57,988 nt of DNA from PALSA-1006 sp964571195 (GCA_964571195.1 CAZNAD010000016.1:1-57988), one strand, 5' to 3'. Positions 43,691 through 52,696 are shown, counted from the stretch's first letter. Notes: a model not told the origin generated them from the sequence alone. Numbers and translations are program-made.

Positions 43691-43862
43691 CAACCATTAG
43701 TATTTCTCGCTTACAGCCAAGGCATTCGTTTACAAAAACTCGCTCGCCTTCGATCTCGGTCATTGAAAGAAGCTCAAGGCGTGCGCCACAGTATCCGCAG
43801 GTATCCGGCTGGTCATTCATGATGAAATAGATTGGCGTCTCATCTTCTCTCTCAGGCAGCAT
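43683..43862 (-). CDS. Small zinc-ribbon protein (59 residues)
   Basis: 59 residues starting MLPEREDETPIYFIMNDQPD and ending CLGCKREILMVEN. Two CxxC knuckles, CGYC near 22 and CLGC near 47, would bind one zinc. An in-frame stop lies three codons upstream of the ATG, so the start is firm. It starts 6 bases after the HNH nuclease stop on the same strand and probably shares its transcript. I do not recognise the family. The stop falls within the terminator stem. Confidence 0.75.
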   Translation of the reverse strand: MLPEREDETPIYFIMNDQPDTCGYCGARLELLSMTEIEGERVFVNECLGCKREILMVEN

Positions 43863-43868
43863 GATGAA

Positions 43869-44645
43869 TCACTTCTGGTTATCAACAAAAAGCTGATTTC
43901 TGTGCCACAGAATAAATTCCGGCTGCGGAGCAAAACGTTCTGGCGGCTCAATCGTGCGCCCATCTAATGGCAGCAGCACTTCAATTACGAATGCTTCCTT
44001 CTTGCGTTTCAGTTCATCCGAAACGACGATTTTGAATTCATCTGTGAGCGTTATCAGCCCCTTGTCGAAGGCCCTATCGTGAATTGCCGATAGACAAAGA
44101 CCATTGCTTGGATTCAAGCGATTCGCTTTGTCTTTGCTCCACGGCACGATATGACTAGCGACCAATAGGCGAGCCTCCGATAGACCTGACATGCAGCAGC
44201 GTCCTCGATAGCTACTTAACACTGCACGCCGGAAAAAGCTTTGCTTGATGCGTTGCTCTGTAACAACCTTGCGAGTCTCACCGGAGAAGTCTTCAGGAAT
44301 AAGCTGTTCTTCCGCGTCGTCTATCGGCTGAGCATCAGCATCCAACTTTCGTCTGAGCATTTCGCTTTCAACAGCCAAGGTTTCCCAGTCAGCATGAAAT
44401 TCATCCCAGATTTCTCGGTCAAGATTCGACGCCCCTTCAAGACCTCTACGGCCTGTGCTCGTGATGGCCGGATCAAGACTGGCAAAGTTACTCAGCTTCA
44501 TTGCTACGGCGCCGGGCGTTCGGCCAATCAGGCCCGCAAGTTTGATGACTTCAGGGGTGCGCATATCGAGTTTGCCGAACGGTAGTTGGCAATACAGATG
44601 GAATGCGAGCTTGAGTTGCTCCTTCGTCCAGCGGGTTGTAGCCAT
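43869..44645 (-). CDS. HNH endonuclease
   Basis: 258 residues. The C-terminal half is an HNH nuclease module: CCMSGLSEARLLVASHIVPW with the first His, then NRLNPSNGLCLSAIHDRAFD with the central Asn and last His. The N-terminal half resembles a small DNA-binding region (MRTPEVIKLAGLIGRTPGAVA). No methyltransferase or other restriction gene is adjacent, so the target is unknown. The 213 bases upstream (44646-44858) hold no gene; a promoter there is likely, but none could be chosen. Confidence 0.88.
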   Translation of the reverse strand: MATTRWTKEQLKLAFHLYCQLPFGKLDMRTPEVIKLAGLIGRTPGAVAMKLSNFASLDPAITSTGRRGLEGASNLDREIWDEFHADWETLAVESEMLRRKLDADAQPIDDAEEQLIPEDFSGETRKVVTEQRIKQSFFRRAVLSSYRGRCCMSGLSEARLLVASHIVPWSKDKANRLNPSNGLCLSAIHDRAFDKGLITLTDEFKIVVSDELKRKKEAFVIEVLLPLDGRTIEPPERFAPQPEFILWHRNQLFVDNQK

Positions 44646-44858
44646 TAAGTCCTCCAGCGATTCGGCCCGTTGATGTGGCTGAAAGTCCGAGTTTTGAAAT
44701 GTAGGACCAGTTTATCCTGGTATATAGCTGTTTTCACTATTGTCGTAACCAGTTTTGGTTCGCTGAGAATTCTTGCGGACAGTCTGTCGCCATTTTACCC
44801 TGCGCCGGATGCTTTCCGTCGAGGTAAACTGTCACGCAATAACTTTTAGCGCATCTCT

Positions 44859-45119
44859 ATGATCTGCCGCCCCCACTGCGCTGCCTGCTGCATCGCGCCC
44901 TCCATCACCTCGCCCCTGGCCGGCATGCCGCATGGCAAGCCTGCCGGGGTGCCGTGTGTGCAACTGGATGAGGAATTGCGCTGCAAGGTGTTCAACAAGT
45001 CTGAGCGCCCGGCCTTTTGTGGCGGATTACAGGCTGCGCCGGAGATGTGCGGTGATTCGCGCGAATATGCGCTGGCATGGCTCACACAAATGGAGCTAGC
45101 GACCAAGCCGCAGGTATAA
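44859..45119 (+). CDS. YkgJ-family cysteine-cluster protein
   Basis: 86 residues. The N-terminal MICRPHCAACCIAPSI carries the family CxxxCC cluster, and further Cys occur in VPCVQLDEELRCKVF, AFCGG and MCGDS, enough for a zinc or Fe-S site. Function unknown. DUF1289 and uppP genes follow closely, so they may be co-transcribed. Confidence 0.88.
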   Translation: MICRPHCAACCIAPSITSPLAGMPHGKPAGVPCVQLDEELRCKVFNKSERPAFCGGLQAAPEMCGDSREYALAWLTQMELATKPQV

Positions 45120-45126
45120 TCCGCAC

Positions 45127-45327
45127 ATGCAACATTCGCTTTCCCTTCCTGACGCCGAGATCACCGCCGACTCTCCCTGTATCGGTTACTGCACCACGGT
45201 GCTAGGTGATGATGTGTGCCGCAACTGTCTGCGTAGCTTTGACGAGATCACGCGCTGGGTGGAGATGAGCGACGAGGAAAAGAAGCAGGTCAACCGCCGT
45301 ATCACTATCGAAAAATCACAACGCTAA
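45127..45327 (+). CDS. DUF1289 small Cys-rich protein
   Basis: 66 residues. The conserved SPCIGYCTTVLGDDVCRNC carries four Cys, followed by RSFDEITRWVEMSDEEKK. It is probably a zinc-binding fold of unknown role. The gene is 7 bases after the YkgJ-type gene and 5 bases before uppP. Confidence 0.9.
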   Translation: MQHSLSLPDAEITADSPCIGYCTTVLGDDVCRNCLRSFDEITRWVEMSDEEKKQVNRRITIEKSQR

Positions 45328-45332
45328 CGCTC

Positions 45333-46160
45333 ATGGATATCTTGTTACTTGTCAAAGCCGCCATTCTTGGCGTGGTCGAAGGTCTAACTGAATTTCTGCC
45401 GATCTCTTCCACCGGCCATTTGATTCTGGTGGGCGATCTGCTGAATTTCAACGATGAGCGCGGCAAGGTGTTCGAGATCGTCATCCAGTTTGCTGCCATC
45501 CTGGCCGTGTGCTGGGAATATCGCGCCAAACTGACTGCGGTGGCATCCGGGTTGGTGCGCAAAGAAGAGGGCGCGCAACGCTTTACCTTTAATCTGTTCA
45601 TCGCTTTTTTGCCGCTGGCCATCCTGGGCCTGTTGTTCGGCAAGACCATCAAGGCGCATCTGTTTGCTCCGGTGCCGGTGGCGCTGGCTTTTATCATCGG
45701 CGGCCTGGTCATCCTGTGGGCGGAGAAGCGTCAGCATAGTGAACATATCGGCAGCGTGGATGACATGCACTGGAAGGATGCGCTGAAGATGGGGCTGGCG
45801 CAGGCGTTGGCGCTGATTCCCGGCACGTCGCGGTCGGGTGCCACCATCATCGGCGGTTTGTTCTTCGGCTTGTCGCGCAAGGCGGCGACGGAGTTCTCTT
45901 TTTTCCTGGCCATTCCCACGCTGACGGCCGCGACCATTTACGAGGTGGTGAAGTACCGCCATGACTTCCATGCCGAGGATCTGGGTATCTTTCTGGTGGG
46001 ATCGGTGGCTTCGTTCATCAGCGCGTTCATCGCGGTACGCGGCTTGTTGCGTTATATCAGCCGACACGACTTTACCGTGTTCGCCTGGTACCGCATCGTA
46101 TTCGGTCTGGTGGTCTTGTTCACCGCATATAGCGGTATGGTGAACTGGTCGGCGGGCTGA
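45333..46160 (+). CDS. uppP: Undecaprenyl-diphosphatase
   Basis: 275 residues with about eight membrane helices. UppP/BacA motifs are EGLTEFLPISSTGHLIL near 17-33 and PGTSRSGATIIGG near 165-177. It removes one phosphate from undecaprenyl diphosphate, recycling the lipid carrier for peptidoglycan and glycan synthesis; high dosage gives bacitracin resistance in E. coli. A terminator follows. Confidence 0.97.
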   Translation: MDILLLVKAAILGVVEGLTEFLPISSTGHLILVGDLLNFNDERGKVFEIVIQFAAILAVCWEYRAKLTAVASGLVRKEEGAQRFTFNLFIAFLPLAILGLLFGKTIKAHLFAPVPVALAFIIGGLVILWAEKRQHSEHIGSVDDMHWKDALKMGLAQALALIPGTSRSGATIIGGLFFGLSRKAATEFSFFLAIPTLTAATIYEVVKYRHDFHAEDLGIFLVGSVASFISAFIAVRGLLRYISRHDFTVFAWYRIVFGLVVLFTAYSGMVNWSAG

Positions 46161-46165
46161 ACGAA

Positions 46166-46187
46166 AAAGCCCGCCGAAGCGGGCTTT
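46166..46187. terminator. Bidirectional terminator between uppP and the rhodanese gene
   Basis: AAAGCCCGC, CGAA loop, then GCGGGCTTT, with A and T runs on the two sides. It ends uppP (plus) and the convergent rhodanese gene (minus). Confidence 0.85.
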
Positions 46188-46208
46188 GCTGTGGTCACAG
46201 CCGGTTGT

Positions 46209-46667
46209 TCAGCTTTGTTCCCAGGGCAGATTGGCCGCTCTCCAGCCATTCAGCACATTGCGCCGGTTCGCCGGATTCTTGTCGCCTTCGAAACCTTCCA
46301 GAATGTTGTACGCCTCGGTATAACCGGATTGTGCGGCCAGGGTGGCTGCCGCGTGTGAGCGTTGTCCGCTGCGACACAGGAATAACACCAGTGCTTCTTT
46401 GTCGACTTGTTGTTGCAGCGAGGCGAGGAAGTTCGGGTTCGGTTTCATGCCCGGATAGGTCGCCCATTCGATCTCGATTGCGCCGGGGATACGTCCGACC
46501 CAGTCGCGTTCGGCCTGGGTGCGTACATCGACCAACTTTGCGCCGGGTGCCGATTGCAGCAGCCGGTTCGCTTCTGCCGGTAACAATTCGCCCGAATAAG
46601 GCAGGTTCTTTGTTTTGCCGCGCTCTTGTGCGGCTGCCAATGTGGTGCTGATCTGTCCCATTTCCAT
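46209..46667 (-). CDS. Rhodanese-domain protein
   Basis: 152 residues, single rhodanese domain. The active-site loop is CRSGQRS with the catalytic Cys near residue 98; VDVRTQAERDWVGRIPGA precedes it. Such proteins transfer sulfane sulfur or act as redox modules, with the acceptor usually unknown. No signal peptide. It faces the CDF exporter gene across a 71-base divergent gap. Confidence 0.9.
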   Translation of the reverse strand: MEMGQISTTLAAAQERGKTKNLPYSGELLPAEANRLLQSAPGAKLVDVRTQAERDWVGRIPGAIEIEWATYPGMKPNPNFLASLQQQVDKEALVLFLCRSGQRSHAAATLAAQSGYTEAYNILEGFEGDKNPANRRNVLNGWRAANLPWEQS

Positions 46668-46738
46668 TCCTTGGTTATATTCATTGTTGCCCGTGCAGTG
46701 ATATCCTGCACGCTCGCTCGCATACTATCCCAACAGCA

Positions 46739-47914
46739 ATGAAAAATCACAGTCACGCGCACGGCCATGACAAATCCGCCGCTTTCGAGCCGGCGCATCC
46801 GGTTCGTTTCGCGGCGGCGCGCAAAAGTACCTGGATCAGTATCTTCATCAATCTCGCGCTGACTATCATGCAGGTGAGTGCGGGATTCTTCGGAAAGTCG
46901 CAGTCGTTGATGGCGGACGGGCTGCATTCGCTGGCCGATCTGGTCTCGGATGTTCTGGTGTTGTTCGCCAACCGCCACGGCAATCGCCATGCGGATGCTA
47001 ACCATCCCTATGGTCATGCGCGTATCGAAACCGCCGCATCGCTGATTCTGGGTACCAGCCTTGCCGCGCTGGGTGTCGGTCTGCTCATCGCGGCGGGGGT
47101 GCGCCTGCAACACCCCGAGCATGTGCAGACGGTGCAGCCTTTCACCCTGTGGGTGGCGCTCGTCGCGCTGGCAGCGAAAGAGGGGATGTTCCGTTATATG
47201 CTGGCGGTGGCGCAGCGGGTGCGTTCGCAGATGCTGGTGGCAAACGCCTGGCATGCGCGTTCGGATGCGGCTTCTTCGCTGGTGGTGATCGTCGGTATCG
47301 TCGGCAATCTGCTCGGTTATACCTTCCTTGATCTGATCGCGGCTGCGGTGGTCGGGGTGATGATCGCTTATATGGGTATCCAGTTCGCACGCGATGCGCT
47401 GGCCGAGCTGGTCGATACCGGGCTGGAGGAAGAAGAGGTGCGCGCCATTCGCAACACGCTCAAATCCACGCCGGGGGTGATCGGCTTGCACGAATTGCGT
47501 ACCCGCAAGATGGCGGACAGCGCGTTAGTGGATGCACATATCATTGTTGATCCCAAAATCAGCGTCTCCGAGGGACACTATATCGCCGAGGCGGCGCGCA
47601 CGGCGGTGTTGAAAGGGCATCAGGTTATGGATGTGATGGTGCATATCGATTCCGAGGATGATATGCAGGCCAGACCGAACGCACATTTGCCGCAACGTCA
47701 TCTGTTGCTGACTCATCTTGCTGAGCGACTGGGAGCCGAGCTGCCTCCTGCTACCCGGGTCGTGTTGCATTATCTGAGCGGTAAGGTGGATGCCGAGTTG
47801 TTAGTGGACGAGGCTTGTGATGCCGGGGCGCTACAGCAGGCCTGTGCCCGGATCGCGGCAGATGATGTCTATTTCCGCAATATCAGCATCTATCAGGGGC
47901 GCGCCCCAAAATAG
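46739..47914 (+). CDS. Cation diffusion facilitator (CDF) metal exporter
   Basis: 391 residues. A short His-rich N-terminus (MKNHSHAHGHDKSA) leads to about six membrane helices. The paired metal sites are ADGLHSLADLVSDV (helix 2) and HARSDAASSLVV (helix 5), typical of zinc-type CDF sites with Asp and His. The C-terminal cytoplasmic domain (about 205-300) is extended here to residue 391. It probably exports Zn2+ or Fe2+ against protons; the metal is not fixed by sequence. Confidence 0.92.
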   Translation: MKNHSHAHGHDKSAAFEPAHPVRFAAARKSTWISIFINLALTIMQVSAGFFGKSQSLMADGLHSLADLVSDVLVLFANRHGNRHADANHPYGHARIETAASLILGTSLAALGVGLLIAAGVRLQHPEHVQTVQPFTLWVALVALAAKEGMFRYMLAVAQRVRSQMLVANAWHARSDAASSLVVIVGIVGNLLGYTFLDLIAAAVVGVMIAYMGIQFARDALAELVDTGLEEEEVRAIRNTLKSTPGVIGLHELRTRKMADSALVDAHIIVDPKISVSEGHYIAEAARTAVLKGHQVMDVMVHIDSEDDMQARPNAHLPQRHLLLTHLAERLGAELPPATRVVLHYLSGKVDAELLVDEACDAGALQQACARIAADDVYFRNISIYQGRAPK

Positions 47915-47928
47915 TGCAAAGAGGGATT

Positions 47929-47959
47929 TGCGCGCCCCATTTATGGGCGCGCATTGTTT
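47929..47959 (+). terminator. Terminator-like hairpin after the CDF gene
   Basis: TGCGCGCCC, a 7-base loop CATTTAT, then GGGCGCGCA and TTGTTT. A perfect 9-bp stem with a modest T-rich tail, 14 bases after the CDF stop. Confidence 0.7.
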
Positions 47960-48012
47960 CGCACCTGTCTGGCAAATATGGCACAATGCGCCACTTGCAA
48001 GACCTCGGCGCG

Positions 48013-48029
48013 GTGGCACAGTTTCTGCT
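48013..48029 (+). promoter_or_regulatory. glnA: Sigma-54 promoter of glnA
   Basis: GTGGCACAGTTTCTGCT: TGGCAC at 48014-48019 and TGC at 48026-48028. The GG (48015-48016) to GC (48027-48028) spacing is 10 bases, as required for sigma-54. It lies 81 bases before the glnA ATG. NtrC, encoded 3 kb downstream, would activate it; no clear paired NtrC sites were found in 47930-48010. Confidence 0.8.
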
Positions 48030-48109
48030 CTGTCAGGCTTGTTTCTGTAATTTTGGATTCGTTTCATAAAATAGCTTCGTCTTAATTATTTTTCTTGGGA
48101 GATTCGAGT

Positions 48110-49525
48110 ATGTCTAAAACAGCCGCCGACGTTCTGACGTTGATCAAAGAACAAGGTATCAAGTTCGTCGATCTGCGTTTCACCGATACCAGAGGCAAGG
48201 AGCAGCACGTGGGCGTGCCAGTCTCCCATTTTGATGCTGATAAATTCGAAAGCGGTCACGCATTCGACGGCTCCTCTATCGCCGGCTGGAAAGGCATCCA
48301 GGCTTCCGACATGCTGTTGCTGCCGGATCCCGATTCCGTTTATGTCGATCCGTTCTTCGACGAACCCACTATCGTGTTGTCCTGCGATGTGATCGAGCCG
48401 ACTGACGGCAAGGGTTACGACCGCGATCCGCGTTCCATCGCGAAGCGTGCCGAGGCATACCTGAAATCTTCCGGTATTGGCGATACCGCCTACTTCGGTC
48501 CTGAGCCAGAGTTCTTCATCTTCGATTCCGTAGAATGGAAGATCGACATGTCCGGTTGCTTCGTCAAGATCAATTCCGAAGAAGCCGCCTGGTCTACCGG
48601 TGAGAAATACGACGGCGGAAACACTGGTCACCGTCCGATGGTGAAGGGTGGCTATTTCCCGGTTCCTCCCGTTGACAGCCTGAACGACATCCGTGCCGCG
48701 ATGGTCATCGCGCTGGAAGAGATCGGCATCCCTGTTGAAGTGCATCACCACGAAGTGGCGACTGCCGGACAATGTGAACTGGGTACCAAGTTCAATACGC
48801 TGACCAAGCGCGCTGACTGGACACAGACATTGAAATATGTGATCCAGAACGTGGCTCACCAATACGGCAAGACAGCGACCTTCATGCCTAAGCCTATCGT
48901 TGGTGACAACGGTTCCGGTATGCATGTGCACCAGTCCATCTGGAAGGGTGGCAAGAACCTGTTCGCGGGTAACGGCTATGCCGGTCTGTCCGAGACCGCG
49001 CTGTTCTACATCGGCGGTATCATCAAGCACGCCAAGGCATTGAACGCGATCACCAATCCCGGTACCAACTCCTACAAGCGCTTGGTTCCTCACTACGAGG
49101 CTCCGGTGAAACTGGCTTACTCCGCCAAGAACCGTTCTGCTTCGATCCGTATCCCGCACGTGGCCAGCGACAAGGCACGCCGCATCGAGACTCGTTTCCC
49201 GGATCCTTCTGCCAACCCGTACTTGTGCTTTGCTGCGCTGATGATGGCTGGTCTGGATGGTATTCAGAACAAGATCCACCCCGGCGATCCAGCAGACAAG
49301 AACCTGTACGATCTGCCACCGGAAGAAGATGCAAAGATCCCAACCGTTTGCGCGTCTTTGGATGAAGCCTTGGCAGCCCTGGACAAGGATCGCGAGTTCC
49401 TGACTCGCGGCGGTGTGTTCTCCAACGACTTCATCGATGCCTACATCGACTTGAAGATGGAAGAGGTCAACCGTATTCGCATGACGACTCATCCGGTCGA
49501 GTTCGATATGTACTACAGCCTCTAA
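48110..49525 (+). CDS. glnA: Glutamine synthetase, type I
   Basis: 471 residues from ATG at 48110 (GGGAG upstream); a longer TTG-start frame at 48095 is not needed. It makes glutamine from glutamate, ammonia and ATP. Metal and substrate motifs are KFVDLRFTDTRGKEQHVGVP, HHHEVATAGQCELGTKF and the PAPVKLAYSA-type stretch. The adenylylation Tyr is in NLYDLPPEE (about 400), so GlnE control is expected. The sigma-54 promoter and the ntrBC genes that follow complete the standard nitrogen-response setting. Confidence 0.98.
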   Translation: MSKTAADVLTLIKEQGIKFVDLRFTDTRGKEQHVGVPVSHFDADKFESGHAFDGSSIAGWKGIQASDMLLLPDPDSVYVDPFFDEPTIVLSCDVIEPTDGKGYDRDPRSIAKRAEAYLKSSGIGDTAYFGPEPEFFIFDSVEWKIDMSGCFVKINSEEAAWSTGEKYDGGNTGHRPMVKGGYFPVPPVDSLNDIRAAMVIALEEIGIPVEVHHHEVATAGQCELGTKFNTLTKRADWTQTLKYVIQNVAHQYGKTATFMPKPIVGDNGSGMHVHQSIWKGGKNLFAGNGYAGLSETALFYIGGIIKHAKALNAITNPGTNSYKRLVPHYEAPVKLAYSAKNRSASIRIPHVASDKARRIETRFPDPSANPYLCFAALMMAGLDGIQNKIHPGDPADKNLYDLPPEEDAKIPTVCASLDEALAALDKDREFLTRGGVFSNDFIDAYIDLKMEEVNRIRMTTHPVEFDMYYSL

Positions 49526-49542
49526 GCATCTTTGGCGGCGAT

Positions 49543-49574
49543 AAAACGGAGCCTGCGGGCTCCGTTTTCTTTTG
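49543..49574 (+). terminator. Rho-independent terminator of glnA
   Basis: AAAACGGAGCC, TGCG loop, then GGCTCCGTTTT and CTTTTG: an 11-bp stem with T-run, 18 bases after the glnA stop. It lets ntrBC be expressed partly apart from glnA. Confidence 0.85.
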
Positions 49575-49646
49575 TGGGCGAGCCGCGCGGTTTGTCACTC
49601 CGGGAGGCTTGACCTATACTTTCCGCCCTATCACAGGATTTGAAAT

Positions 49647-50117
49647 ATGAGACTGTATCGTTTCCTGATGTTATGTGTCTTGTGCCATGTCGGAGCGGCA
49701 CAGGCCGAGATCTACAAACGTGTCGATGCCGATGGACATGTGACCTATTCCAGCACGCCGCTGAAAGGCTCAAAAAAGTTGCAGTTGGCACCGTTGCAGA
49801 CGATGCCGCCCCCGGCCAAAATGCGCTCCCGCAACAGGGAAGACGTTGCCGATTTCCCACGGGTGGATTCCGCCACGCAGAAGGATCGCGATAGCGCCCG
49901 CCGCAAGATATTGGAAGACGAGCTGCAGGCCGAGGAGAAGGCGTTGGCCGAGATACGCAGGGATTTGCAGGAAGGTGAGAGGCCGGAGAGTTATGCCAGC
50001 AAGGTTCCGCGCGGCGGAGCAAAGCGGGATGAGAAGAACGCTTTGCAGGAAAGGGTGCAGACGCATGAAAAGAACATCGAGGCCCTTAAGACCGAGCTTG
50101 CCGGGCAGGATAGATAA
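49647..50117 (+). CDS. Periplasmic DUF4124-domain protein
   Basis: 156 residues. The signal peptide (MRLYRFLMLCVLCHVGAAQA) is followed by a DUF4124 module (EIYKRVDADGHVTYSSTPLK, about 20-40). A long charged region rich in Glu, Lys and Arg follows, likely helical or coiled coil (about 85-150). The family is common in betaproteobacteria, with unknown role. It stands between glnA and ntrB. Confidence 0.85.
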   Translation: MRLYRFLMLCVLCHVGAAQAEIYKRVDADGHVTYSSTPLKGSKKLQLAPLQTMPPPAKMRSRNREDVADFPRVDSATQKDRDSARRKILEDELQAEEKALAEIRRDLQEGERPESYASKVPRGGAKRDEKNALQERVQTHEKNIEALKTELAGQDR

Positions 50118-50155
50118 CCCGGATTATTTGGCATGTTTTCTGCTTAATTGATGCC

Positions 50156-51211
50156 ATGCCGAAAGCTTCTTTCCCTACGCTGGAACATCTCGCCACCGCC
50201 GTCATTTTGCTGGACGACGAGTCGCGCGTCGCTTATCTCAATCCGGCAGCCGAACATCTGTTCGGTCTGAGCAACAGCAATCTGATCGGGCATCCGCTGC
50301 AACATGCCTTCACCCATACCGAGCAGCTTTTCAGCACTATCCAGTCGGCACTGGCCAGCCATGCCAGCCACATTGAACATGAGTTGGTACTGGGCACCCA
50401 CTCGCTGGGATATAAGCTGCACCTGAGTTGCGCGGCCACGCCCCTGCATCTGGAACATGATGCGCTGTTGCTGGAGTTCCATACCATAGATCGGCCACTG
50501 AAACTGGCGCGCGAAGAGCAGATGCTTGACCAGACCCAAGCCAACCGCCTGTTGTTGCGCAACCTGGCACACGAGATCAAGAATCCGCTGGGCGGGATAC
50601 GCGGTGCGGCTCAATTGCTGGAGCAGGAGTTGGACAAACCCGGCCTGCGCGAATATACACAAGTGGTGATCCAGGAGGCGGATCGTTTGCGTTCGCTGAT
50701 GGAAAAATTACTCACCCCGCAACATGCGCCCCATTTCAGTGCGCTTAATATCCATGAAGTTTTGGAGCGGGTGCGCAGTGTGGTGATGGCGGAGCTGCCG
50801 GAAGGGTTGCTCATTCGCCGGGATTACGATCTGAGTCTGCCCGAGTTGCATGGTGACAAGGAGCAGTTGATTCAGGTGGTGCTGAATATCGTGCGCAACG
50901 CGGCCCAAGCCATGCAGGGCAAAGGCCAGATCGTGTTGCGTACCCGCATCACGCGCCAGGTCACGCTGATGAAGAAGTTGCACCGTCTGGCCATCGCGAT
51001 CCAGATCATCGACAACGGCCCGGGTATTCCGGGGCATTTGCGTGACAAGATTTTTTATCCGCTGGTTTCGGGGCGTGCCGACGGGCATGGCTTGGGTCTC
51101 ACGCTGGCACAGGATTTCGTTAGCCAGCATCAGGGCAGCATCGAATTCGAGAGCGAGCCGGGACGGACGTGTTTTACGGTGATGTTACCGCTTCCCCATT
51201 TAGGAAAATAA
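50156..51211 (+). CDS. glnL: Nitrogen-regulation sensor kinase NtrB
   Basis: 351 residues, cytoplasmic. An N-terminal PAS domain (VAYLNPAAEHLFGLSNSNLI, about 20-40) leads to the phosphoacceptor His 139 in NLAHEIKNPLGGIRGAA and a HATPase domain with DNGPGIPG and GHGLGLTLAQDF. NtrB phosphorylates NtrC when the nitrogen state is low and is steered by PII. It overlaps ntrC's upstream frame but ends 2 bases before its start. Confidence 0.96.
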   Translation: MPKASFPTLEHLATAVILLDDESRVAYLNPAAEHLFGLSNSNLIGHPLQHAFTHTEQLFSTIQSALASHASHIEHELVLGTHSLGYKLHLSCAATPLHLEHDALLLEFHTIDRPLKLAREEQMLDQTQANRLLLRNLAHEIKNPLGGIRGAAQLLEQELDKPGLREYTQVVIQEADRLRSLMEKLLTPQHAPHFSALNIHEVLERVRSVVMAELPEGLLIRRDYDLSLPELHGDKEQLIQVVLNIVRNAAQAMQGKGQIVLRTRITRQVTLMKKLHRLAIAIQIIDNGPGIPGHLRDKIFYPLVSGRADGHGLGLTLAQDFVSQHQGSIEFESEPGRTCFTVMLPLPHLGK

Positions 51212-51213
51212 CC

Positions 51214-52608
51214 ATGAGCAAACCTGTATGGATCATTGATGATGACCGCTCTATCCGCTGGGTGCTGGAAAAAGCACTGGCCCGTGAAGGTATCGAATAC
51301 AAGAGTTTCGCCTCCGCCGACGAGGCCCTGGGCGAGTTGCCGGACAGTCAGCCGCAGATGGTGATCAGTGATATCCGTATGCCGGGCAGTTCCGGGCTGG
51401 AATTGTTGCAGAAGATGCGCAATGAACATCCCGATCTGCCAGTCATCATCATGACGGCGTATTCCGATCTGGAAAGTGCGGTGTCGGCCTTTCAGGGCGG
51501 GGCGTTCGAATATCTGCCCAAACCGTTCGATGTGAACCATGCGGTCGAACTGATCCGCCGGGCTCTGGAGCAGAGCCAACGCAAGAACACGCAGGCCGAA
51601 GATGCACAGGCTGCGCCCGATATTCTGGGGCACGCACCGGCCATGCAGGAGGTGTTTCGCGCCATCGGGCGTTTGGCGCAATCCAATGCCACGGTGCTTA
51701 TCAACGGTGAATCGGGTACCGGCAAAGAGCTAGTCGCACAGGCGTTGCATCGCCACAGCGCCCGCTCGGACAAGCCTTTCGTGGCCATCAATACTGCGGC
51801 AATCCCGAAAGACCTGCTGGAATCGGAGTTATTTGGACATGAGCGCGGCGCTTTCACTGGCGCAACAACCACGCGCCACGGGCGTTTCGAGCAGGCCGAG
51901 GGTGGTACGCTGTTCCTCGACGAGATCGGCGATATGCCTGCCGAGCTGCAAACCAGGTTACTGCGCGTGTTGTCGGACGGCAACTATTACCGGGTGGGAG
52001 GACACCAGCCGATCAAGGCCAATGTGCGCATCATCGCCGCCACCCATCAGAATCTGGACGAGCGGGTGAAACAAGGCCTGTTCCGCGAGGATCTGTTCCA
52101 TCGTCTGAATGTCATTCGCTTGCGCTTGCCGCCCTTGCGCGAGCGCCGCGAGGACATTCCGCTGCTGGCCAAATATTTCCTGCAAAAGAGCGCGCGCGAA
52201 CTCGGTGCCGAGCAAAAGACACTCAGTGAGACCGCGCTCAACTATCTTGCCGCACAGGAGATACCGGGAAATGTGCGCCAGCTGGAGAACCTGTGCCACT
52301 GGCTCACGGTGATGACACCCACGCAACAGGTGGAGATCGCCGATCTGCCCGCAGAATGGCGCGATAACCAAGCCGCCAGCACGCCAAATCAGGATTGGCG
52401 CGGCGCATTGGCGCAACAGGTCACACTGGTATTGCAGCGTAACGAGCCAAACATTCTGGATACGCTGACCAAACAATTCGAACGCACTCTGATCGTTCAG
52501 GCGTTGCAACATACCGGCGGGCGGCGTATCGAAGCGGCTACGTTGCTGGGCATGGGGCGCAATACACTGACACGCAAGATCCAGGAATTGGGGCTGGAAG
52601 AGGCCTGA
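51214..52608 (+). CDS. glnG: Nitrogen-regulation response regulator NtrC
   Basis: 464 residues from ATG at 51214 (AGGAAAATAACC upstream); the frame is open further but homologs begin MSKPVWIIDDD. The receiver domain has phospho-Asp 53 in VISDIRMPGSS. The AAA+ domain shows GESGTGKELVAQALHRHS and the sigma-54 contact GAFTGA (GAFTGATTTRHG). The Fis-type helix-turn-helix at the end reads IEAATLLGMGRNTLTRKI. It activates glnA and other sigma-54 promoters when NtrB phosphorylates it. Confidence 0.97.
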   Translation: MSKPVWIIDDDRSIRWVLEKALAREGIEYKSFASADEALGELPDSQPQMVISDIRMPGSSGLELLQKMRNEHPDLPVIIMTAYSDLESAVSAFQGGAFEYLPKPFDVNHAVELIRRALEQSQRKNTQAEDAQAAPDILGHAPAMQEVFRAIGRLAQSNATVLINGESGTGKELVAQALHRHSARSDKPFVAINTAAIPKDLLESELFGHERGAFTGATTTRHGRFEQAEGGTLFLDEIGDMPAELQTRLLRVLSDGNYYRVGGHQPIKANVRIIAATHQNLDERVKQGLFREDLFHRLNVIRLRLPPLRERREDIPLLAKYFLQKSARELGAEQKTLSETALNYLAAQEIPGNVRQLENLCHWLTVMTPTQQVEIADLPAEWRDNQAASTPNQDWRGALAQQVTLVLQRNEPNILDTLTKQFERTLIVQALQHTGGRRIEAATLLGMGRNTLTRKIQELGLEEA

Positions 52609-52696
52609 CCCATTATCCTTGAGCTTTTTAAAAGCAGATTATCTGTAGTATGATTGCTCGGCAGATTAAACAGTTCAATACCAAAGGGGGAATACC

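Noticed and set aside
42541..44645. Prophage remnant (BRO-N plus HNH genes)
   Set aside because: No capsid, tail, lysis, integrase or packaging genes are present; the two genes alone do not support a prophage.
47976..47995. TGGCAC followed later by TTGC upstream of glnA, as a second sigma-54 promoter
   Set aside because: The GG-to-GC distance is 15 bases, not 10, so it cannot be a sigma-54 site; the box at 48013 is correct.
48086..49492. A 468-codon open frame antisense to glnA
   Set aside because: Again a shadow of a highly expressed conserved gene with skewed third positions.
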